A DNA stretch of 64,000 nt. Origin: Natronocella acetinitrilica (GTDB lineage: Bacteria > Pseudomonadota > Gammaproteobacteria > Nitrococcales > Aquisalimonadaceae). Position numbers and translations under genes: made by a program. Shown here piece after piece: positions 31,788 through 40,507 of the stretch. The notes beneath the pieces are model-generated. The model saw only the letters and a program-made list of their open reading frames with translations, did not search any database and was not told the origin of the DNA. The DNA lies in the NCBI RefSeq assembly GCF_024170285.1, contig NZ_JALJXV010000002.1:310001-374000 (forward strand). The letters run 5' to 3'. The stretch's first letter is position 1, and each line of letters opens with the position of its first letter.

Positions 31788-33296
31788 ATGAAACAGTCGC
31801 TACAACTTCGACTCGGCCAGACCCTCACAATGACCCCACAGCTGCAGCAGGCGATCCGCCTGTTACAGCTATCGACACTTGAGCTGCGCACCGAGATCCA
31901 GCAGGCCCTGGATTCCAACCTCATGCTGGAACCGGCGAGTGAACACGACGACGAAATCGACGAGGAAGCCATCGCCGACAACCGCGATGGGGACGATGCC
32001 GAAGCCCGACAGCAGGCGGAGCGGGATGAAGCCCGCCGCGAGGTTGCCGAACGGGAAGTCGACGAGTCCAACAACACCGCACCCGACGATATCCCCGACG
32101 ACCTGCCCCTGGATTCCGACTGGAACGACGTCTATGACGGAGCCACCAGCTACAGCGCCGGCGACAGCGATGAGCAGATGGACTCCTGGGAGAGCCGCTC
32201 CAGCAGCAGTCGCAGTCTGCAGGACCACCTCCAGGAGCAACTCGAACTGAGTCCGCTGAACGAGCGCGATCGCGCCATCGGCGAGGCCATCATCGACTCG
32301 GTGCGGGACGACGGCTACCTCAGCAGCAGCCTGGACGACATCCTCGCAGCGCTACCCCCGGAGTGGGAAGTCGAACTTGATGAGGTCGAGGCCGTGCGCC
32401 ATCTCATCCAGCGCTTCGATCCCCTGGGGGTTGCCTCGGTGAACCCGCGGGAAGCGCTATTACTGCAATTACAGGTCCTGCCGCCGGACACGCCCTGGCT
32501 GGAGCCGGCCATCCGTCTCGTTGACCAGCACCTGGAATTGCTCGGCAGCCGGCAGATCGCCCAGCTGACCCGGCGCATGAAGCTCGATCAGGAAGAGCTG
32601 CAGCACGTCCTTGCGCTGATCCGCACCCTGGATCCACGGCCCGGCTCGCAGATCAGTGACCGGCAGGCCGAATATGTGACTCCGGACGTCTACGTGCGCA
32701 AGGTTCAAGGTGCCTGGCGAGTCGAGTTGAACCCGGAGGCAACGCCACGGGTGCGCGTCAACAGTTATTATGCGAGTCTGGTGCGGCGGGCGGACAGCAG
32801 TAACGAGAATACGACCCTACGGCAGCATCTGCAGGAGGCACGGTGGCTCATCAAGAGTCTGCGCAGTCGCAACGACACGCTGCTGAAAGTCGCCACATGT
32901 ATTGTCAATCATCAGCAGGACTTCTTCGAGTTTGGCGAGGAGGCGATGAAGCCGCTGGTGCTGCGGGAAGTTGCCGAAGAGGTGGAGATGCACGAGTCCA
33001 CCATCTCCCGCATCACGACCCAGAAATACATGTATACCCCCAGGGGCACATTCGAGTTCAAGTACTTCTTTTCCAGCCATGTCCATACCGTGGACGGTCA
33101 GGAGTGCTCCGCAACATCGATCCGCGCACGCATCAAACGACTGATCGCCGACGAGGACGAGAGCAAACCCCTCAGCGACAGCCGACTGGCGGACATACTG
33201 AAGGATGAAGGCATCAATGTCGCCCGACGCACGGTGGCGAAGTACCGGGAGTCCATGGCCATCGCTTCATCCAACGAACGAAAGCGCATTGCCTGA
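31788..33296 (+). CDS. rpoN: RNA polymerase sigma-54 factor RpoN
   Basis: Alternative sigma factor for -24/-12 promoters activated by enhancer-binding proteins. The 502-aa product has the Gln/Leu-rich region I (about 1-48: LQLRLGQTLTMTPQLQQAIR), an acidic region II, the core-binding domain, a helix-turn-helix (EVEMHESTISRITTQKYMYTPRG) and the RpoN box ARRTVAKYRE near the C-terminus. It is followed by hpf and ptsN, the classic rpoN locus. Confidence 0.98.
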   Translation: MKQSLQLRLGQTLTMTPQLQQAIRLLQLSTLELRTEIQQALDSNLMLEPASEHDDEIDEEAIADNRDGDDAEARQQAERDEARREVAEREVDESNNTAPDDIPDDLPLDSDWNDVYDGATSYSAGDSDEQMDSWESRSSSSRSLQDHLQEQLELSPLNERDRAIGEAIIDSVRDDGYLSSSLDDILAALPPEWEVELDEVEAVRHLIQRFDPLGVASVNPREALLLQLQVLPPDTPWLEPAIRLVDQHLELLGSRQIAQLTRRMKLDQEELQHVLALIRTLDPRPGSQISDRQAEYVTPDVYVRKVQGAWRVELNPEATPRVRVNSYYASLVRRADSSNENTTLRQHLQEARWLIKSLRSRNDTLLKVATCIVNHQQDFFEFGEEAMKPLVLREVAEEVEMHESTISRITTQKYMYTPRGTFEFKYFFSSHVHTVDGQECSATSIRARIKRLIADEDESKPLSDSRLADILKDEGINVARRTVAKYRESMAIASSNERKRIA

Positions 33297-33369
33297 GCGC
33301 GGTGTCGTCGGCCCGGTAAACGGCCGCCCCCACCCAGGGCCCTGAATAAGAGATACTAAGGAGAGCGCC

Positions 33370-33708
33370 ATGCAAGTCGATATTACGGGCCATCACGTTG
33401 ATCTGACCGATTCTCTCCGCGACTACGTTCAGCAGAAGTTCATCCGTCTTGAGCGACACTTTGACAACATGGTGGACGCCCACGTGATTCTGACGGTGGA
33501 AAAACTTGACCAGAAGGCCGAGGCGACACTGCAGCTTGGCGGCGCGAAACTGTTCGCGGACGCGGTGTCCGGAGACATGTACGCTGCCATCGACGCACTG
33601 ATCGACAAACTGGACAGGCAGGTGAAGAAGCACAAGGAGAAACTCACCGACCATCATCGAGTCGAAGGCCTTCAGGCGAAAGCGGCCGGTGGTGATCTCG
33701 AGGAGTGA
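33370..33708 (+). CDS. hpf: Ribosome hibernation promoting factor, short form
   Basis: A 112-aa HPF/YfiA-family protein that binds 30S subunits and supports 100S ribosome dimers in stationary phase. Signatures are MQVDITGHHVDLTDSLRDYVQQKF, ATLQLGGAKLFADAVSGDMYAAIDALIDKLDRQV and KHKEKLTDHH. It lacks the C-terminal dimerisation domain of long HPF. AAGGAGAG lies directly upstream of the ATG. It lies 73 bases after rpoN. Confidence 0.95.
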   Translation: MQVDITGHHVDLTDSLRDYVQQKFIRLERHFDNMVDAHVILTVEKLDQKAEATLQLGGAKLFADAVSGDMYAAIDALIDKLDRQVKKHKEKLTDHHRVEGLQAKAAGGDLEE

Positions 33709-33816
33709 CCAGGCTGGCCGGCGATGCCCTGGGCGGCATCTCCGGTCGACATACACTGAACGGGCAGGCCGTTTGCCCAGGGGCGGGGCCGGATCGGCGA
33801 TCCGGCGTGCAAACCA

Positions 33817-34293
33817 ATGATCAAGATTGCCGACCTGTTGACCCAGGACCGCATCGGCTGCGATGTGGCCGTATCCAGCAAGAAACGCGGGCTGGAAGTG
33901 CTCAGCGAACTCGTGGCGGGCGAAGCAGCCGGTCTGAACGCGGGCGCTATCTTCAACAAGCTGATAAGTCGCGAAAAACTCGGGAGCACCGGGCTTGGCA
34001 AAGGCGTTGCCTTGCCTCACGCCCGCGTGGAAGGCAGCGATACCGCCACTGCCGCTTTCATCAAGCTTCCCGAAGGCATCGATTTCGATGCCTTCGACCG
34101 ACAGCCGGTGGATCTGCTGTTTGCCCTGGTCGTGCCGGAGCACTTTACCGACGAGCACTTGCAGATCCTCGCGCGGCTGGCGGAGATGTTCAGCGACCCT
34201 GAATTCTGCAACCGGCTGCGCGAAGCGGATTCGGCGTCTGCCCTGCATGATCTGCTGACGGCCTGGAACGGCGACCAGGCCGCCGACGGTTGA
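33817..34293 (+). CDS. ptsN: Nitrogen-PTS EIIA component PtsN
   Basis: EIIA-Ntr, a phosphoacceptor of the regulatory PTS that tunes potassium and nitrogen functions in relatives. The 158-aa product has the family core GLGKGVALPHARV with active His68, LPEGIDFDAFDRQPVDLLFALVVPE and EHLQILARLAEMFSD. The stop shares one base with the hprK ATG. No membrane EIIB/EIIC genes are nearby, so the role is regulatory. Confidence 0.96.
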   Translation: MIKIADLLTQDRIGCDVAVSSKKRGLEVLSELVAGEAAGLNAGAIFNKLISREKLGSTGLGKGVALPHARVEGSDTATAAFIKLPEGIDFDAFDRQPVDLLFALVVPEHFTDEHLQILARLAEMFSDPEFCNRLREADSASALHDLLTAWNGDQAADG

Positions 34294-34808
34294 TGCCCGG
34301 AATTTTATTCGACCAGGACCGGACCGAGCTGTCGGACAGCGCCATGACAACGGCAACCGTCATCCCCGGGACCTTAGTCCGGATCTTCAACAAAGGCGTG
34401 CTGCTGACTGGTGACAGCGGCATTGGCAAAAGCGATCTGGCCCTGGCGCTGATGGATCGCGGCCATACGCTTGTCGCAGACGATGCGGTAGAACTCTCGG
34501 TGACGGCGGACCGTCTGACCGGATATGCCCCCGCAGCCTTGCACGGATTACTCGAAGTGCGCGGGCTTGGCCCACTGCGGCAGACACGCTGCGCCGACCA
34601 ATGTGAGATCGCCGTCGTGGTTAACCTCGTGCAGCCAACCAGGGAACAATGGGCCAGCTGGCCACGTCTGCATGGCAAATGGGATGCAGTCACGCTGGGG
34701 GGCATCTGCCTGCGGCGACTGCACTTGCCGGTTGCCTCCGGTCGGCCCTTGCCGTTGCTGCTGGAGGCCGTAGCCCGGACTCACGATGGGGAGATGAGAC
34801 ATGGCTGA
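34293..34808 (+). CDS. hprK: HPr kinase/phosphorylase, short form
   Basis: Bifunctional enzyme that phosphorylates or dephosphorylates HPr on its regulatory serine. The 171-aa product is only the C-terminal catalytic domain: P-loop GDSGIGKSDLAL (about 40-50), DDAVELS, and HPrK signature LHGLLEVRGLGPL. The ~130-residue N-terminal domain of Gram-positive enzymes is missing, as in alphaproteobacterial forms. Its likely target, HPr with Ser58, is encoded at 36052. The start is ATG 34293-34295, overlapping the ptsN stop; the next in-frame ATG (34344) is possible. It overlaps rapZ. Confidence 0.9.
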   Translation: MPGILFDQDRTELSDSAMTTATVIPGTLVRIFNKGVLLTGDSGIGKSDLALALMDRGHTLVADDAVELSVTADRLTGYAPAALHGLLEVRGLGPLRQTRCADQCEIAVVVNLVQPTREQWASWPRLHGKWDAVTLGGICLRRLHLPVASGRPLPLLLEAVARTHDGEMRHG

Positions 34809-35667
34809 TGCCCGGCGCCTGATCATCGTCAGCGGCCTGTCCGGCTCTGGAAAGACCGTCGCGCTGCACACCCTGGAAGATGCCGGCTATTACTGCATCG
34901 ACAACCTGCCCATCTCCCTGCTCTCCGGTCTGGGCGCGCACCTCGGCCTGCTCGGCACCGATGGTGGCCAGGATTTCGCTGTCGGCATTGATGCGCGCAA
35001 CCGGCCAGGGGATCTACAACAGTTTCCAAGCTTTCTCGATCATCTCCGCGCTCACGGGGTCAAGACGGAGATCGTCTTTCTAACCGCCGATGACGCCACA
35101 CTCATCAAGCGCTTCAGCGAAACCCGCAGACGCCACCCGCTAAGCGCCGACGATCGGCCGCTGGCCGAGGCCATCGCGGTTGAAAGGCATCTGCTCTCGC
35201 CCATTCAGGAGCGGGCCGATCTGCTGGTGGATACGACAACCACCACGCTGCATCAGCTGCGGGATATCATCAACGAGCGTCTGGGCGGTCATCACGCCCG
35301 GCTGTCCATCCTGTTCCAGTCCTTCGGCTTCAAGCACGGCGTGCCCGCGGACGCCGACTTCGTGTTCGATGTCCGCTGTTTGCCCAACCCTCATTGGGAG
35401 CCGGCACTGCGTCCGCTGACCGGGCGCGATCAACCAGTGGCCGAATACCTTGAGGCACAGCCCCAGGTCGAGCAGATGTACGTGCATATCCGGGACTTTC
35501 TAGCTCATTGGATTCCGGCCTTCGAGCGGGACAACCGCAGCTATCTCACCATTGCCATCGGCTGCACTGGTGGGCAGCATCGCTCTGTCTACCTGTCGGA
35601 ACGCCTTGCCGCGCACTTCGCCCGCCAATTCGGACAGGTCTCCATGCGTCACCGGGAACTCTCATGA
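34801..35667 (+). CDS. rapZ: RNase adaptor/nucleotide-binding protein RapZ
   Basis: A 288-aa YvcJ/RapZ-family protein. The N-terminal P-loop is SGLSGSGKTVALHTLED, followed by YYCIDNLPISLL, FLTADDATLIKRFSETRRRHPL, and the C-terminal YLTIAIGCTGGQHRSVYLSERLA. In E. coli RapZ binds the sRNA GlmZ and delivers it to RNase E, controlling glucosamine-6-phosphate synthase. It is flanked by hprK and the EIIA gene, overlapping both. Confidence 0.96.
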   Translation: MADARRLIIVSGLSGSGKTVALHTLEDAGYYCIDNLPISLLSGLGAHLGLLGTDGGQDFAVGIDARNRPGDLQQFPSFLDHLRAHGVKTEIVFLTADDATLIKRFSETRRRHPLSADDRPLAEAIAVERHLLSPIQERADLLVDTTTTTLHQLRDIINERLGGHHARLSILFQSFGFKHGVPADADFVFDVRCLPNPHWEPALRPLTGRDQPVAEYLEAQPQVEQMYVHIRDFLAHWIPAFERDNRSYLTIAIGCTGGQHRSVYLSERLAAHFARQFGQVSMRHRELS

Positions 35668-36059
35668 GCGTGGGCATTCTGCTGGTCACCCACAATGCCA
35701 TCGGCCAGCAGTTGCTGGAGACGGCCAAGTCGACCCTGGGCTTCTGCCCGGTCCAGACAGGCAGCCTGGCCGTGACCCAGGATGTCGACCCCGACGGCGT
35801 GGAGCGCAATGCGGTGCAGATGCTGGAAACCCTGGACACCGGCGACGGCGTCCTGGTCCTGACCGACGCCTATGGCTCCACGCCGAGCAACGTGGCCTGC
35901 CGGCTCGCGCGTCGGGAACGCATCTGCGTGATCGCAGGGGTGAACCTGCCCATGCTGCTCCGGGTATTCAATTATCCGCGACTCTCCCTGCACGAACTCG
36001 CCGAGAAGGCACTGACCGGCGGACAGGATGGCGTTGTCATGGTGCAGACCAATGAATGA
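35664..36059 (+). CDS. PTS EIIA component, mannose family
   Basis: A 131-aa EIIA-Man-like protein. The predicted phosphorylated residue is His10 in GILLVTHNAIGQQLL; VLVLTDAYGSTPSNVACRLA and VIAGVNLPMLLRVFNYP are also typical. There is no EIIB, EIIC or EIID partner nearby, so it is part of a non-transporting PTS, as in alpha- and betaproteobacteria. The ATG at 35664 overlaps the rapZ stop; the stop overlaps the HPr start by eight bases. Confidence 0.94.
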   Translation: MSVGILLVTHNAIGQQLLETAKSTLGFCPVQTGSLAVTQDVDPDGVERNAVQMLETLDTGDGVLVLTDAYGSTPSNVACRLARRERICVIAGVNLPMLLRVFNYPRLSLHELAEKALTGGQDGVVMVQTNE

Positions 36060-36357
36060 GCAAGCTGCCGGCGACAGCGCAGGTAAGCTGCAGCGTCGCG
36101 AGATCACCATCATCAACAAGCTCGGCCTGCATGCCCGGGCGGCAGCCCGTTTCGTGGCCATTGCCTCGGGTTTTGACAGTCAGGTTCGGGTGATTCGGGG
36201 GAATCGCACCGTCAACGGCAAGAGCATCATGGGTGTGATGATGCTGGCCGCTGCCCGGGGCACCACACTGTTGGTCGAGGCGGAAGGTGATGATGCCTCG
36301 GCAGCGCTGGACGCCATCGAGGCGCTGGTGAAGAACCGGTTTGAGGAGCAGGAATAA
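36052..36357 (+). CDS. HPr phosphocarrier protein
   Basis: A 101-aa HPr. The N-terminal ~14 residues extend beyond the usual start. The catalytic histidine is His27 in NKLGLHARAAARFV, and the regulatory serine is Ser58 in NGKSIMGVMMLAA; the 31-residue spacing equals His15/Ser46 of classical HPr. Keeping Ser58 fits the presence of hprK upstream. Enzyme I, the usual next gene in such clusters, is not here; a palindromic repeat and a small unknown gene follow instead. NPr is an alternative name. Confidence 0.94.
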   Translation: MNEQAAGDSAGKLQRREITIINKLGLHARAAARFVAIASGFDSQVRVIRGNRTVNGKSIMGVMMLAAARGTTLLVEAEGDDASAALDAIEALVKNRFEEQE

Positions 36358-36393
36358 GGCTTGCGCTCTGACCCGGCGCGGGTTACCCATGAG

Positions 36394-36441
36394 CTAGTGT
36401 CCCGACACAGAAGTTCGCTGCATTTCTGTTTCGGGCACTAG
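36394..36441. repeat. 48-bp imperfect palindrome with CTAG ends, MITE-like
   Basis: The sequence begins CTAGTGTCCCGACACAGAA and ends TTCTGTTTCGGGCACTAG, which is its reverse complement apart from one extra base and one mismatch. The loop is about 11 bases. Both ends read CTAG, so the inverted repeats are flanked by TA/TA. That pattern is expected of an IS630/Tc1-type miniature element, but with one copy in view this is inference. It sits 36 bases after the HPr stop and could also act as an RNA hairpin; there is no T run. Confidence 0.6.
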
Positions 36442-36475
36442 GGATACGTTGCTATTGACGGAGGCCATTGACCCA

Positions 36476-36814
36476 ATGAAGGTAAAGCAACTCATCGAGG
36501 CCTGGGAAGAGTCTGCCAGCGAACTGCGGACGGCCAACGAGTATCGGGTGCGCCTGTCCATCCATGACGCCGCGAAGCTCTCAGCCTTGCAGGAGATGTT
36601 TCCGGGGCGTTCGGAAAGCGACCTCATTACCGATCTGCTCTCTGCTGCGCTGGACGATCTGGAGGCCGCCTTCCCGTATGTGCAGGGGCAACGCATCGTG
36701 GCGGAAGACGAGCACGGTGATCCAATCTACGAGGATGTGGGCAGCACGCCGCGCTTCCAGGAGATCACCCGAAAGCACCTGCAGCGGCTGCAACGCCAGC
36801 TGCAGGAACCCTGA
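36476..36814 (+). CDS. Conserved-looking hypothetical protein, possible ribbon-helix-helix fold
   Basis: I do not recognise this 112-aa protein. Residues about 20-65 (EYRVRLSIHDAAKLSALQEM, then GRSESDLITDLLSAALDDLE) read like a short beta-strand followed by two helices, the layout of ribbon-helix-helix regulators. The rest is charged and ends in a basic helix. The ATG at 36476 has GGAGG about 12 bases upstream; an in-frame TTG at 36449 would add nine residues. It follows the 36394-36441 palindrome and converges on pmbA with eight bases between. Codon use looks like its neighbours. Confidence 0.7.
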   Translation: MKVKQLIEAWEESASELRTANEYRVRLSIHDAAKLSALQEMFPGRSESDLITDLLSAALDDLEAAFPYVQGQRIVAEDEHGDPIYEDVGSTPRFQEITRKHLQRLQRQLQEP

Positions 36815-36822
36815 TACACCTG

Positions 36823-38181
36823 TCAGGACCCGGCCACGGTCATGCCATCGATGAGGATGGAGCCGGTGTGAATGTTGCCCCGGGTATCCACGTCGTTGCC
36901 GACAGCCTGGATACCCAGCAGCATGTCCCGCAGGTTGCCGGCCACGGTGACTTCCTGCACGGGCCTGGTGATCTCGCCACCCTCGACCCAATACCCCGCG
37001 GCACCCCGTGAGTAGTCGCCGGTGACCATGTTGATCCCCTGCCCCATGAGTTCGGTGATGAGCATGCCCTCGCCCATGGTGTTCAGTAGCCCGTCCAGGT
37101 CGCTGTCACCCGGCGGCAGATGCAGGTTATGCACACCGCCGGCGTTGCCGGTTGTGGTCATACCAAGTTTGCGGGCCGAGTAGCTGTCCAGCACATAGCC
37201 CTGGAGCACGCCGTCGCTGACCAGATCCCGCTCCCGGGTGGCAACCCCTTCGTTGTCGAACGGCGCACTGCCGAGGGCGCGCGGCAGGTGCGGGTGCTCG
37301 GTCAGTGACAGGCCCTTGGGGAGTACCGGGGTGCCAATGCTGTCCAGCAGAAAACTGGCCTTGCGGTAGAGGCTGCCACCGCGCACCGCTGACACCAGAT
37401 GCCCGAGCAGCCCCCTCGCCATGGTGGCGTGGTAGACCACCGGTACCCGGCGGGTCGGCACCTGGCCGGCTCCAAGCCGCTTCAGCGCATGGTCCGCGGC
37501 CTTGCGCCCCACTGCCTCTGGCGCGTCAAGTCGCTGGGCATCGCGGTCCACCGTGTACCAGTAATCGCGCTGCATGCCGCCGCCGTCCTCGGCGATGACC
37601 ACACAGTTCATGCCATGGCGTGACCCATGGTAGCCACCCATGAAACCATGGCTGTTGCCATAGACCCGAACGCTGACGTTGCTGGACACCCCGGCAGAAT
37701 CCGACTTGGTTATCCTTGAATCGACTGACAGCGCCGCGGCCTCGCAGCTCAGGGCCAATTCCACCGCGTCATCGGGGCTGAGCGCCCAGGGGTGGTAGAG
37801 ATCGAGATCGGGCACATCCCGGGCCAGCAGTTCCGGGTCGGCAAGACCCTGGGCCGGATCCTCCGACGTATGCCGTGCAATTGCACAGGCTGCTTCAACC
37901 GTTGCCCGGATGGACGCCGGGGAGAAATCCGCCGAACTGGCAGTGCCCTGACGCTGACCGAAATACACAGCCACTGCCAGCGAGCGGTCCCGTTGGTGTT
38001 CCAGGGTATCCACCGCACCGTTACGGACCTGCACCGACAGGCCCGAACCCACGCTGGCCGAGGCTTCCGCCGCAGTGGCACCCTGCCGTCGCGCTTCGTC
38101 CAGTACCTGCTGGACAAGTTGCTCCAGCTGCGCCTTGTCCGGCAGGGATGTCCGCCCTTGCGGCTCTGCAATTGCTGTCAT
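36823..38181 (-). CDS. pmbA: TldE/PmbA metalloprotease-complex subunit
   Basis: Partner of TldD in the TldD/TldE protease that matures peptides such as microcin B17 and degrades CcdA in E. coli. The 452-aa product has the N-terminal region AAEASASVGSGLSVQVRNGAVDTLEHQRDRSLAVAVYFG (given here only to residues near 80) and the C-terminal TTTGNAGGVHNLHLPPGD and GAAGYWVEGGEITRPVQEVT. It lacks the HExxxH zinc motif, as TldE does. It lies two bases after tldD on the same strand, so the pair is one transcript. Confidence 0.96.
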   Translation of the reverse strand: MTAIAEPQGRTSLPDKAQLEQLVQQVLDEARRQGATAAEASASVGSGLSVQVRNGAVDTLEHQRDRSLAVAVYFGQRQGTASSADFSPASIRATVEAACAIARHTSEDPAQGLADPELLARDVPDLDLYHPWALSPDDAVELALSCEAAALSVDSRITKSDSAGVSSNVSVRVYGNSHGFMGGYHGSRHGMNCVVIAEDGGGMQRDYWYTVDRDAQRLDAPEAVGRKAADHALKRLGAGQVPTRRVPVVYHATMARGLLGHLVSAVRGGSLYRKASFLLDSIGTPVLPKGLSLTEHPHLPRALGSAPFDNEGVATRERDLVSDGVLQGYVLDSYSARKLGMTTTGNAGGVHNLHLPPGDSDLDGLLNTMGEGMLITELMGQGINMVTGDYSRGAAGYWVEGGEITRPVQEVTVAGNLRDMLLGIQAVGNDVDTRGNIHTGSILIDGMTVAGS

Positions 38182-38183
38182 GA

Positions 38184-39626
38184 TTAACCCTCAGTGCCGC
38201 CGACCGTCAGCCCATCCACCTTGAGCGTGGGCTGACCCACACCCACCGGTACGCTCTGCCCGTCCTTGCCGCAGACGCCAATACCCGTATCAAGCCGCAT
38301 GTCGTTGCCGACCATGCTCACCCTGGTCAACACCTCGGGTCCGTTGCCGATCAGCGTGGCGCCCTTCACGGGGCGGGTGACGCGTCCGTTCTCGATCAGG
38401 TAGGCCTCACTGGCGGAGAACACGAACTTGCCCGAGGTGATATCCACCTGCCCGCCGCCGAAATTCACGGCGTACAGGCCGCGCTCCACGCTGCGGATGA
38501 TCTCTTCCGGATCGTGGGGCCCATTGAGCATGTAAGTGTTGGTCATGCGGGGCATGGGCAGGTGAGCGTAAGATTCGCGGCGCCCGTTCCCCGTCGGCGC
38601 CATCTTCATGAGCCGGGCGTTCATGCTGTCCTGCATGTAACCCACCAGCCGACCGTTCTCGATCAAGGTGGTGCACTGGGTGGGCTCGCCCTCGTCATCG
38701 ATATTGAGCGAGCCGCGACGTCCCGCCAGGGTGCCGTCATCCACCACCGTGCAGAGTTCCGAGGCAACCTTGTCGCCCATGCGCCCGGCGAAGGCCGAGG
38801 TTCCCTTGCGGTTGAAGTCGCCTTCCAGGCCGTGACCGATTGCCTCATGCAGCAGCACTCCGGGCCAGCCCGGGCCCAGCACCACCGGCATGGTCCCCGC
38901 CGGGGCAGCAACGGCTTCCAGGTTGACCAGCGCCTGTCGTACCGCCTCCCGGGCGTAACCCAGTGCCCGGTCATCCTCGAGGAAATAATGGTAGTCGACG
39001 CGCCCGCCACCGCCGGCAGAGCCGTTCTCCCGCCGGCCGTTCTGCTCGGCCAGGACGGTCACATTCAGGCGCACCAGGGGGCGTACATCGGCGGCCAGCC
39101 GTCCTTCGTGATCGGCTACCAGCACCACGTCGTGGACCCCGGCCAGGCTGACGATCACCTGTTCGACCCGTGGGTCCTGACGCCGTGCCTCGGCGTCCAC
39201 GGTGCGCAGCAGCGCCACCTTGTCTTCCGCGCTCATGCTGTCCAGCGGGTCGTGGGCGTCGTAGAGGCGCAGCCCGTTGCGGGCGCTCCAGGCCTTGAGA
39301 CCGCGGCCGCCATCGCCCCGGGCAATGGCCCGCGCCGCCGATGAAGCCTCCAGAAGGGCCGGCAGCACGATTTCGTCGGAATAGGCGAATCCGGTTTTCT
39401 CACCGCTCATGGCACGCACACCAACCCCCTGGTCGATGCTGTGGCTGCCCTGCTTGATGATGCCGTCCTCCAGCACCCAGCTCTCGTGACGGCTGCACTG
39501 GAAGTAGAGGTCGGCGGCGTCCACCGACGGCGTCATCAGCCGGGAGAACGCCTGATCCAGGTCAGACTCCCCCAGGCCCGTTGGAGCGAAGAGTGTCTGT
39601 CGTGCGATGTCTAGGCTCTGCTGCAT
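38184..39626 (-). CDS. tldD: TldD metalloprotease-complex catalytic subunit
   Basis: Zinc-dependent protease subunit, 480 aa. The metal/catalytic motif is [11 protein letters not shown] (His260, Glu261, His265), preceded by [14 protein letters not shown]. Other family motifs are INIDDEGEP-like [19 protein letters not shown] and the C-terminal [23 protein letters not shown]. It acts with PmbA, encoded directly downstream. It is 38 bases after the nitrilase-family gene. Confidence 0.97.
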   Translation of the reverse strand: MQQSLDIARQTLFAPTGLGESDLDQAFSRLMTPSVDAADLYFQCSRHESWVLEDGIIKQGSHSIDQGVGVRAMSGEKTGFAYSDEIVLPALLEASSAARAIARGDGGRGLKAWSARNGLRLYDAHDPLDSMSAEDKVALLRTVDAEARRQDPRVEQVIVSLAGVHDVVLVADHEGRLAADVRPLVRLNVTVLAEQNGRRENGSAGGGGRVDYHYFLEDDRALGYAREAVRQALVNLEAVAAPAGTMPVVLGPGWPGVLLHEAIGHGLEGDFNRKGTSAFAGRMGDKVASELCTVVDDGTLAGRRGSLNIDDEGEPTQCTTLIENGRLVGYMQDSMNARLMKMAPTGNGRRESYAHLPMPRMTNTYMLNGPHDPEEIIRSVERGLYAVNFGGGQVDITSGKFVFSASEAYLIENGRVTRPVKGATLIGNGPEVLTRVSMVGNDMRLDTGIGVCGKDGQSVPVGVGQPTLKVDGLTVGGTEG

Positions 39627-39664
39627 GCGTGCACCTTGCTGGAACTGATCAGGATTGTCGTGTG

Positions 39665-40507
39665 TCAGGCTTCGACAACACGAAAGCGTCTGTGATCCAG
39701 CGCCGGGAAATGCTGTCGCAGTTCCCGCTGGCGCTGAATATCGATGTCGCCGAAGACCACACCCGAGCCGCGGGACAGACTATCGAGAATCCGGCCCCAG
39801 GAGTCGACGATCATGGTCTCGCCGTGGGTCTCCCGGCCGTTGACATGGTAGCCGCCCTGGTTCGGGGCGATCACGGTACACAGGTTCTCGATGGCCCGGG
39901 CCCGGACCAGGGTACGCCAGTGGGCTTCGCCGGTCTTCGCGGTAAAGGCTGAGGGCACAACCAGCAAATCCGCGCCGTGCTCAATCAATAATCGGTACAT
40001 TTCCGGGAAACGCAGATCATAGCAGACCGAGAGCCCGATTCGGCCGAACGGGCTGTCAACGGTCACCACGGTGTTCCCCGGCTCCAGGGTGTTCGACTCC
40101 CGATAGGCGGTATCGCCTTCCACGTCCACATCGAACAGGTGGATCTTGTCATAGCGGGCCACCCGCCGGCCCTCGGCATCAAATACCAGGCAGCTCTGCC
40201 GCGCCCGCGCCGGATCGGCCCCCGCCATCGGGATGGTGCCTGCAATGATCCAGATGCCGAGCCGAGCCGCTTCCGCGGCGAAGAATCCCTGCAGCGGTCC
40301 ACCCTCGTCGGTCTCGCGAACGGCAAGCTTGTCGGTCTCGGCCATGCCCATGAGCATGGCGTTCTCCGGCAGAACAGCGAGTTCGGCACCACCGTTGGCG
40401 GCAATCTGCAGGAGTCTGCGGATCTCCTGCTGGTTGCCTTCGATTCGCGGCCCGGACGCCATCTGAATGGCCGCAACCCGGCGTGTTCCCTCAACGACCT
40501 GCTGCAT
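39665..40507 (-). CDS. Nitrilase-superfamily carbon-nitrogen hydrolase (probable deaminated glutathione amidase)
   Basis: A 280-aa C-N hydrolase with the full catalytic triad: Glu48 (VLPENAM), Lys121 ([10 protein letters not shown]) and Cys162 ([14 protein letters not shown]). The motifs resemble Nit1-type enzymes that hydrolyse deaminated glutathione, a metabolite-repair role; that substrate is inferred. The ATG at 40505-40507 has AAGGAG seven bases upstream and is chosen over a TTG two codons earlier. It overlaps the yhdP stop by 17 bases and precedes tldD, an arrangement common in gammaproteobacteria. Confidence 0.92.
   Translation of the reverse strand: MQQVVEGTRRVAAIQMASGPRIEGNQQEIRRLLQIAANGGAELAVLPENAMLMGMAETDKLAVRETDEGGPLQGFFAAEAARLGIWIIAGTIPMAGADPARARQSCLVFDAEGRRVARYDKIHLFDVDVEGDTAYRESNTLEPGNTVVTVDSPFGRIGLSVCYDLRFPEMYRLLIEHGADLLVVPSAFTAKTGEAHWRTLVRARAIENLCTVIAPNQGGYHVNGRETHGETMIVDSWGRILDSLSRGSGVVFGDIDIQRQRELRQHFPALDHRRFRVVEA

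Noticed and set aside
34293-34808. HprK as a truncated pseudogene
   Set aside because: The short length matches proteobacterial catalytic-domain-only HPr kinases, and P-loop and signature motif are intact.
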